DNA of 64,000 nt, from NCBI GenBank assembly GCA_018241505.1, contig JAFEDS010000018.1, forward strand, positions 167,702 to 231,701, given 5' to 3'. Shown here piece by piece: positions 38,569 to 50,664 of this stretch. The position numbers were made by a program, and so were the translations under genes. Source of the stretch: Pseudomonadota bacterium. GTDB taxonomy: Bacteria > Pseudomonadota > Gammaproteobacteria > Steroidobacterales > Steroidobacteraceae. Below the pieces are notes generated by a model. That model made no database searches, was not told where the DNA came from, and saw only the letters and a program-made list of their open reading frames with translations. Every line of letters starts with the position of its first letter. Positions within the stretch are counted from its first letter, which is position 1.

Positions 38569-40335
38569 ATGAAAGCCATACTTGCCAGTCTGCAGCGGAT
38601 TGGCGGCGCACTGATGCTGCCGATCGCCGTATTGCCCATCGCCGGACTGTTGTTGCGCCTCGGTCAACCTGACTTGTTGAATTTTCCGTCCATGGCGGCT
38701 TCCGGCGATGCGATACTCAACAACCTGGGCCTGCTCTTTGCGATCGGTGTCGCTGTGGGCCTGGCACGCGAAAACCATGGCGCCGCGGGTCTTGCCGCCG
38801 TGGTGGGTTACCTCGTCACCACCAAAGGCGCGGAGGTTCTGATAGCCGCGCCACCGGATGCGGTAGCTGCTTTCACGGGTCCCGCCCGCGATCTGGCCGT
38901 TGCCGCGTACAAAGCCAAGGAGCTGGGCAAGCTCAGTGTGCCGGCCGGCATCATTTCCGGCCTGATAGCCGGGTCGCTCTACAATCGCTTCTATAACATC
39001 CGGCTCCCCAGCTATCTCGCGTTCTTCGGGGGCCGTCGCTTCGTGCCGATTGCCAGTGGCTTCGCCGGTCTCGCGGTTGCGGCGCTGTTTGGGTACGAGT
39101 GGCAGCGCCTCGAAGACGGTATGAACACACTGAGCCAGTCAGTGCTGCACGCCGGGAATCTGGGGCTGTTCGCGTACGGAGTTCTGAACCGCGTGCTGAT
39201 CCTGACGGGCTTGCACCACATCATCAACAACATTGCGTGGTTTCTGCTCGGCGACTTCAACGGCACGACAGGCGACCTGAAGCGCTTCTTTGCCGGTGAC
39301 CCCACCGCGGGTGCCTTCATGGCCGGCTTCTTCCCGGTCATGATGTTTGGCCTGCCGGCCGCCTGCCTGGCGATGTATCACGCCGCGCCGCCCGAGCGCA
39401 GAAAGGCGGTCGCCGGTCTGTTCTGGTCGATTGCGTTGACGTCGTTACTGACCGGTGTCACCGAGCCGATCGAGTTTACATTCATGTTCCTGGCACCGGC
39501 GCTGTATGCAGTACACGCGCTCCTGACGGGGCTTGCGTTCATAGTCATGAACGCCTTGAACGTGCGACTGGGATTCGGGTTCTCGGCGGGGCTGTTCGAC
39601 TACGTGCTCAACTACAACAAGGCGACCCATCCGCTGCTGTTGGTGCCCGTTGGGCTGGTGTACTTCGGGCTTTACTACGGCTTGTTCCGCTTCGTCATTT
39701 CATGGCTGAACCTGAAGACGCCCGGTCGTGAGGAGGCGCCGATCGAAGACGGTGGGGTAGCCGAGGGTGGTGTGGCACCAGCACCGGCCGATAGGGCGTT
39801 GGCCTACATCGCGGCGCTTGGGGGTGCGGCGAATATTGTTGCGCTGGATGCGTGTACAACACGACTACGCCTTGTGATGGGTAATCAGTCGTTGGTCAAT
39901 GAGGCGGCCCTCAAGCGTCTCGGTGCGCGCGGCATGATCAAGCCATCCGCCACTGCATTGCAGGTTGTGGTGGGTCCAGAGGCTGATCAGGTGGCGGGGG
40001 AGATGAGGGCGGCGCTCCGTACGACCGGCTCCGCTGGAACCGGTGCGCCAGCAGTTGCCCCCGCGACTGACGCTATGTCGACGTCCGCCCCTCCCATCCC
40101 AACCCCCACTCTGGCCTCTCTTTTGACCGCGCTCGGCGGTAGAACCAACATTCGCGCCATCGAGGCCGCCTCGACCCGCCTGCGAATCAACATCGTCGAC
40201 CCCAAAGCCATCGACGAATCCGCGATTGCCTCGTTGGGCTTGCGCGGCATGGCGCGGGCAGCACCCAACTGGGTGCACGTGATTGTGGGCCCCCGTGCCG
40301 CCACCGCCGGTGCTACCTTGCGCCAACTACTCTGA
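38569..40335 (+). CDS. nagE: GlcNAc-specific PTS permease EIIC-EIIB with extra EIIB-like domain (NagE)
   Basis: A 588-residue inner-membrane permease. Residues 1-385 form EIIC (about ten hydrophobic spans; TEPIEF and GLHHIINNIAW are substrate-site signatures). Residues about 405-485 are EIIB with phospho-Cys C429 in LDACTTRLRL. A linker of Ala, Pro and Thr leads to a second EIIB-like domain (about 512-588), where the aligned motif reads IEAASTRLRI, so the Cys is Ala (A534). No EIIA domain is present; NagF supplies it. ATG 38569 follows the nagF stop by 4 bases. It imports GlcNAc as GlcNAc-6-P for NagA. Confidence 0.94.
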   Translation: MKAILASLQRIGGALMLPIAVLPIAGLLLRLGQPDLLNFPSMAASGDAILNNLGLLFAIGVAVGLARENHGAAGLAAVVGYLVTTKGAEVLIAAPPDAVAAFTGPARDLAVAAYKAKELGKLSVPAGIISGLIAGSLYNRFYNIRLPSYLAFFGGRRFVPIASGFAGLAVAALFGYEWQRLEDGMNTLSQSVLHAGNLGLFAYGVLNRVLILTGLHHIINNIAWFLLGDFNGTTGDLKRFFAGDPTAGAFMAGFFPVMMFGLPAACLAMYHAAPPERRKAVAGLFWSIALTSLLTGVTEPIEFTFMFLAPALYAVHALLTGLAFIVMNALNVRLGFGFSAGLFDYVLNYNKATHPLLLVPVGLVYFGLYYGLFRFVISWLNLKTPGREEAPIEDGGVAEGGVAPAPADRALAYIAALGGAANIVALDACTTRLRLVMGNQSLVNEAALKRLGARGMIKPSATALQVVVGPEADQVAGEMRAALRTTGSAGTGAPAVAPATDAMSTSAPPIPTPTLASLLTALGGRTNIRAIEAASTRLRINIVDPKAIDESAIASLGLRGMARAAPNWVHVIVGPRAATAGATLRQLL

Positions 40336-40371
40336 GAAGCTCCTCGCATTGACAGCCAAGCGGAAACGGCT

Positions 40372-40968
40372 TCAGTCAGTTATTTGCCCCAGAAATGCCA
40401 GGAGCGGTTGACAGTCGCCACCGTCAGCCGCGCGCAACGCCGCAATGTAGCGAGAACGAACTTCACTCGCCGTTGTGAGCGATTCGCGACCCCACTCGAA
40501 ACGCTGATTCGCAAGCTCCGTCAGGAGCAAATCAGCCATGAGCCGGGCATGGCGGCCGTTGCCATTTGGAAATACATGGATGGCCACCAAACGGTGATGA
40601 TAGCGGGCGGCAATTTCAACTGGCGGGTAGGCTTTGTGCTCAATCTGCGCCCGGACATCTCCCAACATCTGATTCAAGTGCAAGGGGATTTCGTACCAGC
40701 GTACGCCGATATTTTTGTCGGAGCGACGCGCCTCCCCAGCCCACTTCCAGGTCTGACCGAACATGCGCCGGTGTACCGCACGGATGAAGCGTTGATCGAG
40801 GGGATCTCCACGCCGGCGGCCGAATAACCAATCGACCGCCTCGAGAATATTCGTTTCCTCATACTCATTGAGCTCATGCTGCAATGTCAGATGAGAAGGA
40901 ATGAGTCCGGTGGCCTCGTCAGCGTCGATCGGAGTTGCGCCCGGTGCGTATTCAAATTTCACTGCCAC
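40372..40968 (-). CDS. mmyB: Fic-domain protein, mobile mystery protein B
   Basis: A 198-residue Fic protein. The core motif HVFPNGNGRHAR (131-142) is a full HxFx(D/N)GNGR AMPylation/nucleotidyl-transfer motif, although the usual acidic residue after F-x is Asn. The N-terminal part (GLIPSHLTLQHELNEYEETNI) and paired XRE neighbour identify it as mobile mystery protein B. The GTG start overlaps the mmyA stop by 10 bases, so the pair is coupled. It most likely modifies a host protein, held in check by MmyA or by its own helix; neither is proven. It is convergent with nagE, 36 bases away. Confidence 0.85.
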   Translation of the reverse strand: MAVKFEYAPGATPIDADEATGLIPSHLTLQHELNEYEETNILEAVDWLFGRRRGDPLDQRFIRAVHRRMFGQTWKWAGEARRSDKNIGVRWYEIPLHLNQMLGDVRAQIEHKAYPPVEIAARYHHRLVAIHVFPNGNGRHARLMADLLLTELANQRFEWGRESLTTASEVRSRYIAALRAADGGDCQPLLAFLGQITD

Positions 40969-41408
40969 AAGCGCGAGCGCTTCCCTTCGAGCAACTTATT
41001 GCGGATCTCGGCCACCTCACGCTCCATATGCTCATTGGCAGTTTGCTGATCTTCGAGCGCCATCGAATGTCGTACGCGTGAGACCTGTTCCCGGGCAACG
41101 CGATTCGCGCGTTCTTCCACCATCTGTTGTAGCGGTAGCTTGGGGACCAGCACATAACTGACTTCGCAGCCGAGAGCTGCTGCATATCGTTGTAGCGTGG
41201 CGAGTGTGATGTCTCCTTTGCTTTCATTGCGTTCCGCGTCAACAACGGCCGCTTGCGTAACTCCAACTGTTTTGGCGAGTTGGCGCGTGGTCATTCCGAG
41301 CGCCTGGCGCACGGCGCGCAACCAACCGCCTTTGGGCCGCGAGCGGGGTAGGGATCGCCACGCGCCGAGCGTTTTGTCGATCTGTTGCAGGGCGAGGGAA
41401 CGCAACAT
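40959..41408 (-). CDS. mmyA: XRE-family regulator, mobile mystery protein A
   Basis: A 149-residue protein with a helix-turn-helix (about 30-80: VRQALGMTTRQLAKTVGVTQAAVVDAERNESKGDITLATLQRYAAAL-type; read as HTH_XRE). A charged helical tail follows (EHMEREVAEIRNKLLEGKR). ATG 41408 is preferred over 41462 because AGGAAA lies at good distance and the conserved MLRSLALQQIDK begins there. Always found beside MmyB, it is probably an antitoxin and autorepressor (inference from the pair architecture). Two TGAGTAGT repeats lie upstream. Confidence 0.83.
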   Translation of the reverse strand: MLRSLALQQIDKTLGAWRSLPRSRPKGGWLRAVRQALGMTTRQLAKTVGVTQAAVVDAERNESKGDITLATLQRYAAALGCEVSYVLVPKLPLQQMVEERANRVAREQVSRVRHSMALEDQQTANEHMEREVAEIRNKLLEGKRSRLWQ

Positions 41409-41604
41409 TTGATTTCCTGAGTAGTTAAAGCTATTCAAAATGCAGTTTAATTGAGTAGTCATTGCTTGTCAAAATACGCATCTCTAAGTAGAAATAGCCT
41501 GTCATTCATTTGGGCTCTGCGGAGCCTCAAAATGGCCGTTTCTATAATGATCAATGACATAGATCGTCTCGACGGACTACTGTCCGCGCCGCTATGCTCC
41601 CGCG
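41409..41604. promoter_or_regulatory. AT-rich divergent control region of mmyA and recQ
   Basis: This 196-base gap is clearly AT-richer than its surroundings. The octamer TGAGTAGT occurs twice, at 41418-41425 and 41452-41459, 34 bases apart and flanking the place where an mmyA promoter would lie. These are candidate MmyA operator sites. No clear recQ promoter could be fixed. Confidence 0.45.
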
Positions 41605-43440
41605 ATGCAACCAGCCTCGCGCGCAGATCAGATTCTCCGGGACACTTTCGGTTATCCCGCCTTTCGCGGCCAGCAGCAGGACATCGTCTCGCACGTAGCG
41701 GAGGGCGGAGACGCGCTCGTGCTGATGCCGACGGGCGGTGGCAAATCTCTTTGTTACCAGATCCCAGCGCTCATCCGCGAAGGCATGGGAGTGGTGGTGT
41801 CGCCGCTGATTGCGCTGATGCAGGACCAAGTGGCTGCGCTCGACGAAGCGGGTGTGAGGGCTGCTGCGCTGAATTCGAGCATGAGCTGGCCCGATGTGCA
41901 GGCCGTCGAGCGCCGCGTTCGGCAGGGCGATATCGATCTGCTCTATGTTGCACCGGAACGCTTGCTGACCGAGCGCTGCCTGGATCTGCTTACATCATCA
42001 AAGCTCGCGTTGTTCGCGATCGACGAAGCCCATTGCGTTTCGCAATGGGGGCACGACTTCCGTCCGGAGTACATCAGGCTCGCCGTACTCGCCGAACGCT
42101 TTCCGGGGGTGCCTCGGATTGCGCTTACGGCTACCGCGGATGCTCTGACACGGAAGGAGATCATCGAGCGGCTGCATTTGCAGAACGCTCGCGAGTTCGT
42201 TTCGAGTTTCGATCGTCCGAATATCCGATATCGCATCAACGAAAAAATCAGTCCTCGTAAGCAGCTTCTGGAGTTCATCAAAAGCGAGCATCCAGGTGAG
42301 GCGGGGATCGTCTACTGTCTGTCGCGCAACACCGTGGAAGAGACGGCCGAGTTTTTGGCGGGGAATGGCATCAACGCTCTCCCGTACCACGCGGGCCTTG
42401 ACAGTGGCACGCGCGAAAGCAATCAAAACCGCTTCATTCGCGATGATGGCGTCGTCATGGTCGCCACCATCGCATTTGGAATGGGCATCGATAAGCCCGA
42501 CGTGCGATTTGTAGCGCACATCGATCTTCCAAAAAGTATCGAGGGGTACTATCAAGAAACTGGCCGCGCAGGTCGCGACGGGTTACCGGCCGACGCTTGG
42601 ATGGTCTACGGACTATCGGATGTGGTCCAGCAGCGCTGGATGATCGACCAGTCCGAGGGTGATGCGAGTTACAAGCGCATCATTACTGCCAAACTCGATG
42701 CAATTCTCGGACTTTGTGAGACGACGTCCTGTCGCCGCGTCGCTTTGCTCGAATACTTCGGTGAGGCCGGCAAGTCGTGTGACAACTGTGATAATTGCAT
42801 CATACCGCCTGAAATGTGGGACGGCACCGACGCTGCGCGCAAATTGATGTCGTGCATCTTCCGATGCGAGCAAGCCAGTGGATTCTCGTTCGGCGCGCAG
42901 CAGATTGTTGACGTCCTGCGCGGCAAGAGCACGGCGAAGGTGCAGCAGTTTGGGCACGAGAAGTTGAGTACGTTTGGAATTGGTGCCGACCTGGATGCCA
43001 ATCAATGGCGTTCCGTGCTCCGTCAGCTCGTCATGCACGGTCTGGTGAAGGTGGATCACGAGCGCTTCAACACGCTTCGTCTCACAGAGGCGAGTCGCGA
43101 GGTACTGCGCGGAGAGCGCCGCCTCAACTTGCGTCGACAGGTCGCGAAGCCGGTATCGAGACGCGGCGAGCGGCGAGCAGTCGACAAAGCGCGCATCACA
43201 GCAGCGCCCGACAGCGCGAACGCAATCGTCTTTGAGGCCCTACGAGGCTGGCGCCGCGACACGGCAAAGGAACACGGCGTCCCGGCGTACACCATATTTC
43301 ACGACAGTACGCTTCTCGAGTTGGCTGATCGTCTCCCAGGCTCCCTGGATGAATTGCGCGAGATTTCGGGTATTGGTGCTACCAAGCTCGAGCGCTACGG
43401 ACACGCGTTGCTCGAAGTGATGCAAAGCGCCGGCAACTGA
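41605..43440 (+). CDS. recQ: ATP-dependent DNA helicase RecQ
   Basis: A 611-residue 3'-5' DNA helicase for recombination and fork repair. Walker A is [11 protein letters not shown] and motif II is [19 protein letters not shown]. Motif VI includes the segment [12 protein letters not shown]. The zinc-binding cysteines lie at [17 protein letters not shown]...CDNCDNC, then a winged-helix RQC domain. An HRDC domain (about 535-608) ends the chain. The length and domain order equal E. coli RecQ. It is divergent from mmyA. Confidence 0.95.
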   Translation: MQPASRADQILRDTFGYPAFRGQQQDIVSHVAEGGDALVLMPTGGGKSLCYQIPALIREGMGVVVSPLIALMQDQVAALDEAGVRAAALNSSMSWPDVQAVERRVRQGDIDLLYVAPERLLTERCLDLLTSSKLALFAIDEAHCVSQWGHDFRPEYIRLAVLAERFPGVPRIALTATADALTRKEIIERLHLQNAREFVSSFDRPNIRYRINEKISPRKQLLEFIKSEHPGEAGIVYCLSRNTVEETAEFLAGNGINALPYHAGLDSGTRESNQNRFIRDDGVVMVATIAFGMGIDKPDVRFVAHIDLPKSIEGYYQETGRAGRDGLPADAWMVYGLSDVVQQRWMIDQSEGDASYKRIITAKLDAILGLCETTSCRRVALLEYFGEAGKSCDNCDNCIIPPEMWDGTDAARKLMSCIFRCEQASGFSFGAQQIVDVLRGKSTAKVQQFGHEKLSTFGIGADLDANQWRSVLRQLVMHGLVKVDHERFNTLRLTEASREVLRGERRLNLRRQVAKPVSRRGERRAVDKARITAAPDSANAIVFEALRGWRRDTAKEHGVPAYTIFHDSTLLELADRLPGSLDELREISGIGATKLERYGHALLEVMQSAGN

Positions 43441-43495
43441 CCTGCGTTCGATCATCGGTCGGCAGCAATTGTGTGCCCATCGCCGCGTCGCTACG

Positions 43496-44375
43496 ATGAT
43501 CAACATGACGCAAGTCCCGACCTGCAAGGCGCCAGACCCCGATACTCGCCGCCCCAAATTCCGCCCTCCGCCCGGTAGCTGCGACGCCCATTGCCACATT
43601 TTCGGCCCCGGTGACCGATATCCGTACGCCGCCGCTCGAACCTACACGCCCCCCGACGCGCCACTGTCCCGGTTCGAGGAATTGCAATCCATCCTCGGTC
43701 TGGAACGTGCTGTGCTCGTGAATGCGAGCTGTCACGGCGTCGACAACACCGTCATTGTCGATGCAATCGCCCAAAGCGGCGGCCGCTACCGAGGCGTAGC
43801 CAACGCCGATGATTCATTTACCGCGCGCATGTTCGAAGATCTCCACGCCGCCGGCTTTCGCGGCGTGCGCTTCAACTTCGTGAAGCACCTGGGCGGTGTG
43901 CCTGACATGGATGAATTTCACCGCGTGATCGATCGCATCCAGCCTCTCGGTTGGCATGTCGATCTGCACTTCGATGCCGTGGATCTCGTGAGTTACGACG
44001 AGCTGTTGCGTAAATTGCCGGTGCCTTTCATCATCGACCACATGGGGCGCGTGCCGACCCGGGGCGGCCTGCAGCAGGAGCCATTTCGACATCTCCTCAA
44101 CCTGGCTCGCGGCAATCCCCATTGTTGGGTGAAGATATCCGGCGCCGAACGGATTTCCAGCAACGGACCGCCCTTCACGGACGCAGTCCCGTTCGCCCAG
44201 GCATTGATTGCGGCCGCCCCCGACCGGATTCTATGGGGCACCGACTGGCCGCATCCGAACATTGCCCGGCACATGCCGAATGACGGCGACCTGGTCGACC
44301 TGCTGCCGCTGTTTGCACCGGAGCCGGCCTTGCAGCGTAAAATACTCATCGACAATCCACACAGGTTGTATTCCT

Positions 44376-44386
<11 letters not shown>
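43496..44386 (+). CDS. ligI: 2-pyrone-4,6-dicarboxylate hydrolase LigI
   Basis: A 296-residue amidohydrolase that opens 2-pyrone-4,6-dicarboxylate to 4-oxalomesaconate. SCDAHCHIFGPGDRYPY holds H32 and H34; FIIDHMGRVPT and WGTDWPHPN give the further His and the catalytic Asp typical of LigI, an enzyme that needs no metal. The start is ATG 43496 or 43505; neither has a strong ribosome site. First of the plus-strand lig arm; ligA begins before its stop. Confidence 0.92.
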
Positions 44387-46549
<2,163 letters not shown>

Positions 46550-46553
<4 letters not shown>

Positions 46554-47554
46554 TCATCGACTGTCATGGCCACTACACCACGGCGCCGGGCGAGCTGCAG
46601 AAGTTTCGCGACGCGCAGATCGCCGGCCTGACAGATCCTGCGCAGACGCCTTCCCCGGCGAGCCTCAAAATCAGTGACGATCAGATTCGCGACAGCCTGG
46701 AAAAGGCCCAGCTCAAATTGCAGCGCGAGCGGGGCACCGACCTCACGATTTTTTCGCCGCGTGCCTCCGCAATGGCTCATCACATTGGCAATGAGACCAC
46801 GAGTCTGCAGTGGACCCGCGTGTGCAACGACCTCATCAAACGTGTGTGCGGTTTGTACCCGCAAAATTTCGTCGGCGTGTGTCAATTGCCGCAATCGCCC
46901 GGTGTGCCGCCGCTCAACAGCGCGGCGGAACTGGAGCGGTGTGTGCGCGAGTTGGGGTTTATCGGATGCAACCTGAACCCCGACCCATCCGGTGGTCACT
47001 GGACCGCGCCGCCGCTGACCGACCGTCACTGGTATCCGTTGTATGAAAAGATGGTCGAGCTGGATGTACCCGCGATGGTCCATGTCAGCTCGTCATGCAA
47101 CTCCAACTTCCACGCAACCGGCGCGCACTACCTCAATGCAGATACCACTGCGTTCATGCAGTTTCTGACTGCGGACCTGTTCAAGGATTTCCCGGCGCTG
47201 CGCTTCATCATTCCGCATGGCGGCGGTGCTGTGCCATTCCATTGGGGACGCTACCGGGGGTTGGCGCAGGACTTGAAGCGGCCGCTGCTCGAGGATCTGA
47301 TCAGGAACAACGTGTTTTTTGACACGTGTGTTTACCACCAGCCGGGCATCGATCTTCTCCTGAAGGTGGTGCCTCTGGATAACGTGCTGTTTGGCTCGGA
47401 AATGGTGGGCGCCGTCAGAGGTATCGACCCGCGGTCGGGTCACTACTACGATGATACCAAGCGGTACATTGAGAGCTCGTCATTGAGTGCCGCGGACAAA
47501 AAGAAGATCTTCGAAGGCAATGCGCGGCGAGTATTCCCGCGGCTCGCAAGCTAG
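46550..47554 (+). CDS. ligJ: 4-oxalomesaconate hydratase LigJ
   Basis: A 334-residue amidohydrolase-fold enzyme that hydrates 4-oxalomesaconate (enol form) to 4-carboxy-4-hydroxy-2-oxoadipate. MIIDCHGHYTTAPGEL holds the HxH metal motif; NLNPDPSGGHWTAPPL and IIPHGGGAVPFHWGRYRGL are LigJ signatures, and GSEMVGAVRGIDP lies near the end. Last gene of the plus-strand lig arm; the 116 bases to convergent galD show no strong terminator. Confidence 0.93.
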
Positions 47555-47670
47555 AGCAAAACGCGGAGCACAGCCGCCAGCAGGGGCCAGGGTCGCGAGA
47601 AGGGACGCGGCAAAAGCAATGGTTCGCCATGGCTGCAAGTCAAGAACGACTCCTGCTGTGATCGTTCAGG

Positions 47671-48852
47671 CTATTTGCCATTCCACACCGCGTCGTCAAC
47701 GAATGCCTCACCGACCATGATCTTTCGCGCGGTGCGAAGGAGGGCAGCGCGTTGAACCTTGATGCCGGCGCCACCAGGGGTGCCGCTGTTGTCAGACTCA
47801 ACGTCCATCTCAACGGTAAAGAATCCGGTGGGGTGCTCGACGTCCAGACGCCGAGAGCTGACAGCGCCCGGGGCGCTGCTGAGAATGCCAGACGTGCCGA
47901 TAGCAACGCCCGGGCGGCCACCGCGATCGCCCGATGCGGCATGGACTACGCGCGCGATGCTGGCCGCCACGGATCCCGGCACCATACACGCAGTAGCCAC
48001 GCTCACCGCCCCAAAAACCCCAATGGCCTTATGCACGGTATGCGGAATGAAATTCCGCGTGGCAATGGCACCGCCTTTCTTCGGCTCTGAAATCAAGCAC
48101 ATTTTCGGCACAGTCTTGCGCGTCACATCCCCCAGATTCATCCGCCGACCGGCTTCGAGCCGAATGGCTTCCACTCGTGTCTTCAGCGCCTTGTCCGCCT
48201 CCAACTCCACGGGGGATTCGGCGCCTGTCTTACCAAGGTCCGCGGCACGCATCACAACTACGGGCATCCCGTTGTCAATCAGCGTTGCTGCAACTCCCTC
48301 GATAACGTCGATAGCGTTGCCCGTTGGAAGGAGGGCCCCGCAACTCGTGCCGGCGATGTCCAGAAAGTCTAAAAGGATGGGCGCCGCAGTTCCGGGAACG
48401 CCATCGATGGAGGCTTCGCCGCTGTATTGCACCCGACCGTGCGGCGTTTGGATTTCTGCGACGGCGATGCTCTCAGTATTCACCATGTGAATGCGAACAC
48501 GTGTGCGATCGCCAGTGATTGGCACGAGGCCGTTTTCGATCGCGAAGGGCGCGACGCCGGCGAGCATGTTTCCGCAGTTCTGGGAGGCGTCGACGCGCGG
48601 CTCATTTACGACTACTTGGAGAAACAGGTAGTCAACATCCGCGTCAGGCCTGGTGGATGGACCTACGATGGCCACCTTGCTCGTCAGGCTGTCCGCGCCG
48701 CCCAGCCCGTCTATCTGCCGAATGTCAGGCGAGCCCATGATCGCCAGCAGCACGCGGTCGCGCACGTCGATCGACGAAGGGAGGTCGCGGGCGAGGAAGA
48801 AGGGACCTTTGGAAGTGCCTCCGCGCATGAGCGTACAAGGGACAGCCGTCAC
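47671..48852 (-). CDS. galD: 4-oxalomesaconate tautomerase (GalD/LigU, PrpF family)
   Basis: A 393-residue PrpF-type isomerase with two diaminopimelate-epimerase-like halves. [15 protein letters not shown] starts the first; [14 protein letters not shown] carries a Cys in the usual active-site place; a second half includes [22 protein letters not shown]. In a lig context it interconverts the keto and enol forms of 4-oxalomesaconate between LigI and LigJ. Its ATG overlaps the ligK stop (ATGA), so ligK-galD is one minus-strand unit. Confidence 0.88.
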   Translation of the reverse strand: MTAVPCTLMRGGTSKGPFFLARDLPSSIDVRDRVLLAIMGSPDIRQIDGLGGADSLTSKVAIVGPSTRPDADVDYLFLQVVVNEPRVDASQNCGNMLAGVAPFAIENGLVPITGDRTRVRIHMVNTESIAVAEIQTPHGRVQYSGEASIDGVPGTAAPILLDFLDIAGTSCGALLPTGNAIDVIEGVAATLIDNGMPVVVMRAADLGKTGAESPVELEADKALKTRVEAIRLEAGRRMNLGDVTRKTVPKMCLISEPKKGGAIATRNFIPHTVHKAIGVFGAVSVATACMVPGSVAASIARVVHAASGDRGGRPGVAIGTSGILSSAPGAVSSRRLDVEHPTGFFTVEMDVESDNSGTPGGAGIKVQRAALLRTARKIMVGEAFVDDAVWNGK

Positions 48853-49529
48853 TTGTACTCCAACCCCAACTCCGCCAACTTCTCCCGAAACTTGTAAATG
48901 TCCAGCCCCAGCTCGCCTGACGCCAGCCGCTTGCGCTTCTCATCTTCGTTGGCGACGCGCTTAGTGGCGGCATCAGCAACTTTGACAGCGTCGATGCGAC
49001 TCACCGCCACAACGCCATCGTCGTCGGCGACAATGACGTCGCCGGGCTCAACGCGCTGTCCTGCGCAGATCACGGGTACGTTAACCGACCCCAAGCTCGC
49101 CTTGACTGTTCCCTGGGCCCAGATGTTCTTCGCCCACACGGGGAATTTCATTTCTGCAAGCGTTGCAACATCCCGCACGCCCGCGTCAATGATGAGCGCG
49201 ATCACTCCACGTGCCTTCAGCGATGTCGCCAGCAGATCGCCGAAATAGCCGTCATTACATGGAGAGCTCGGTGCTACCACGAGTATGTCGCCAGGTTTAC
49301 AGACTTCGACAGCAACGTGGATCATCCAGTTATCGCCCGGCGGCAGCAGGACCGTAACGGCGGGGCCCGCCAAAGACGTCCCCGAATAGATGGGTCTCAT
49401 GTATGGGGCCAGCAGTCCGGTTCGCCCCTGGGACTCGTGAACCGTTGCGACGCCATGTTTCCCCAACGTGCTGACCGCAGCGGGGTCCGGACGAGAAATC
49501 TCGCGGTAGACGACGTTTTTGCTAGTCAT
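48849..49529 (-). CDS. ligK: 4-carboxy-4-hydroxy-2-oxoadipate aldolase LigK
   Basis: A 226-residue class II aldolase of the RraA-like/HMG aldolase family. It splits 4-carboxy-4-hydroxy-2-oxoadipate into pyruvate and oxaloacetate, the end of the pathway. [24 protein letters not shown] has the Arg-Asp metal and substrate motif; [16 protein letters not shown] is another family signature. ATG 49529 matches the family start; an upstream ATG at 49574 is less likely. Divergent from ku. Confidence 0.93.
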   Translation of the reverse strand: MTSKNVVYREISRPDPAAVSTLGKHGVATVHESQGRTGLLAPYMRPIYSGTSLAGPAVTVLLPPGDNWMIHVAVEVCKPGDILVVAPSSPCNDGYFGDLLATSLKARGVIALIIDAGVRDVATLAEMKFPVWAKNIWAQGTVKASLGSVNVPVICAGQRVEPGDVIVADDDGVVAVSRIDAVKVADAATKRVANEDEKRKRLASGELGLDIYKFREKLAELGLEYK

Positions 49530-49610
49530 GGATTCATTGTAGAGCGAAGGGTTGGAACTGTAACCGGCAGTCATGCGTTAATCGCACACCGCGTTGCTGG
49601 AGGTATCCCC

Positions 49611-50483
49611 ATGGCTCGTGCGTTCTGGAAAGGCGCTATTTCATTCGGCCTCGTCTATATTCCCGTCAATCTGTACTCAGCGACGCGCAGCGCCACAATC
49701 GACCTGGATTTTCTGGACAGCCGCGACTTTTCCCCGGTGGGTTACAAGCGGTACAACAAGCGCACCGGCAAGGAAGTCGAATGGAAGGATATCGTGCGGG
49801 GCTTCCAATACAAGAAGGGACAGTACGTCGCGCTGTCAGATGAGGATTTCCGGCGGGCCAACACCAAGGCTTCACAGACAATCGAGATCGACAGCTTTAC
49901 CGATGCCGCGAATATAACACCGGAATTCTACGAGACGCCGTACTACGTAGCGCCGCAGAAGGGTGGCGAGAAAGTGTATGCGCTTTTGCGTGAGGCGTTA
50001 AAGCGGACCGAAAAGGTTGCTATCGCCCATGTTGTTGTCCGAACACGACAGCATCTGGCTGTGGTGTTGCCGGAGAATGATATTCTTCTGGTGAACACGT
50101 TGCGATTTGCGGATGAGATTCGCTCCGCGGACGACATGGGTGTTGAAGCGCCGAAGGCGAAGAGTGCAGGGCTGGCGGCGAAAGAGATCACGATGGCCGA
50201 GAAGCTCATTGAGGGGATGACGGGGCCGTGGGAGCCGAAGAAGTATCACGATACGTATCGTGAGGATTTGATGAAGCGAATTAACGAGAAGGTGCGCAAC
50301 AAGGAGACGCACACGCTGACGGAGCCCGAGAAGGAAGCGAAGCCGAGGAAGTCGGCGGAGGTCATCGACCTGATGGAGGTGTTGAAGCAGAGCCTCGCCA
50401 AAGGCGGGAAGGGCAGTGGCCGTGCAGGCCCCCGCCGCGCCCCCGCCCGGCACCACGCGAAGCGAAAATCCGCCCGCGCCTAG
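49611..50483 (+). CDS. ku: Non-homologous end-joining protein Ku
   Basis: A 290-residue bacterial Ku that would bind DNA ends as a ring-shaped homodimer. MARAFWKGAISFGLVYIPVNLYSAT is the typical start, and the core runs to about residue 255. The tail is very basic (RRAPARHHAKRKSARA), as in Ku proteins whose tails help threading on DNA and ligase recruitment. GGAGG lies 7 bases before ATG 49611. The partner ligase LigD is not in the window. Confidence 0.95.
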   Translation: MARAFWKGAISFGLVYIPVNLYSATRSATIDLDFLDSRDFSPVGYKRYNKRTGKEVEWKDIVRGFQYKKGQYVALSDEDFRRANTKASQTIEIDSFTDAANITPEFYETPYYVAPQKGGEKVYALLREALKRTEKVAIAHVVVRTRQHLAVVLPENDILLVNTLRFADEIRSADDMGVEAPKAKSAGLAAKEITMAEKLIEGMTGPWEPKKYHDTYREDLMKRINEKVRNKETHTLTEPEKEAKPRKSAEVIDLMEVLKQSLAKGGKGSGRAGPRRAPARHHAKRKSARA

Positions 50484-50664
50484 GCCCACGTGCGTTATCG
50501 TCGGCGCCGGTCCCAGCGCACTGGCCCGGACGTCCACAGCCACCGCCGGCCCGCAGCCCGCAGGCTGTGGCCCAAACCACCGCCGCCTGCGGCTCACCGC
50601 CAACCGCGGCTAGCCGCACCGCCTCGCGCCCACCAACGCAAGCAGCGCGACCTGGCGGGCTCAC
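50484..50664. other. GC-rich gap between convergent ku and hutH
   Basis: This 181-base stretch has no convincing gene. It holds an 8-bp inverted repeat CCACAGCC (50534-50541) / GGCTGTGG (50563-50570) that could help end transcription from either side. No T-tract is present. Confidence 0.4.

Noticed and set aside
40372-41604. A larger mobile element around mmyAB
   Set aside because: No transposase, integrase, tRNA target or flanking repeats were found; both neighbours, nagE and recQ, are intact.
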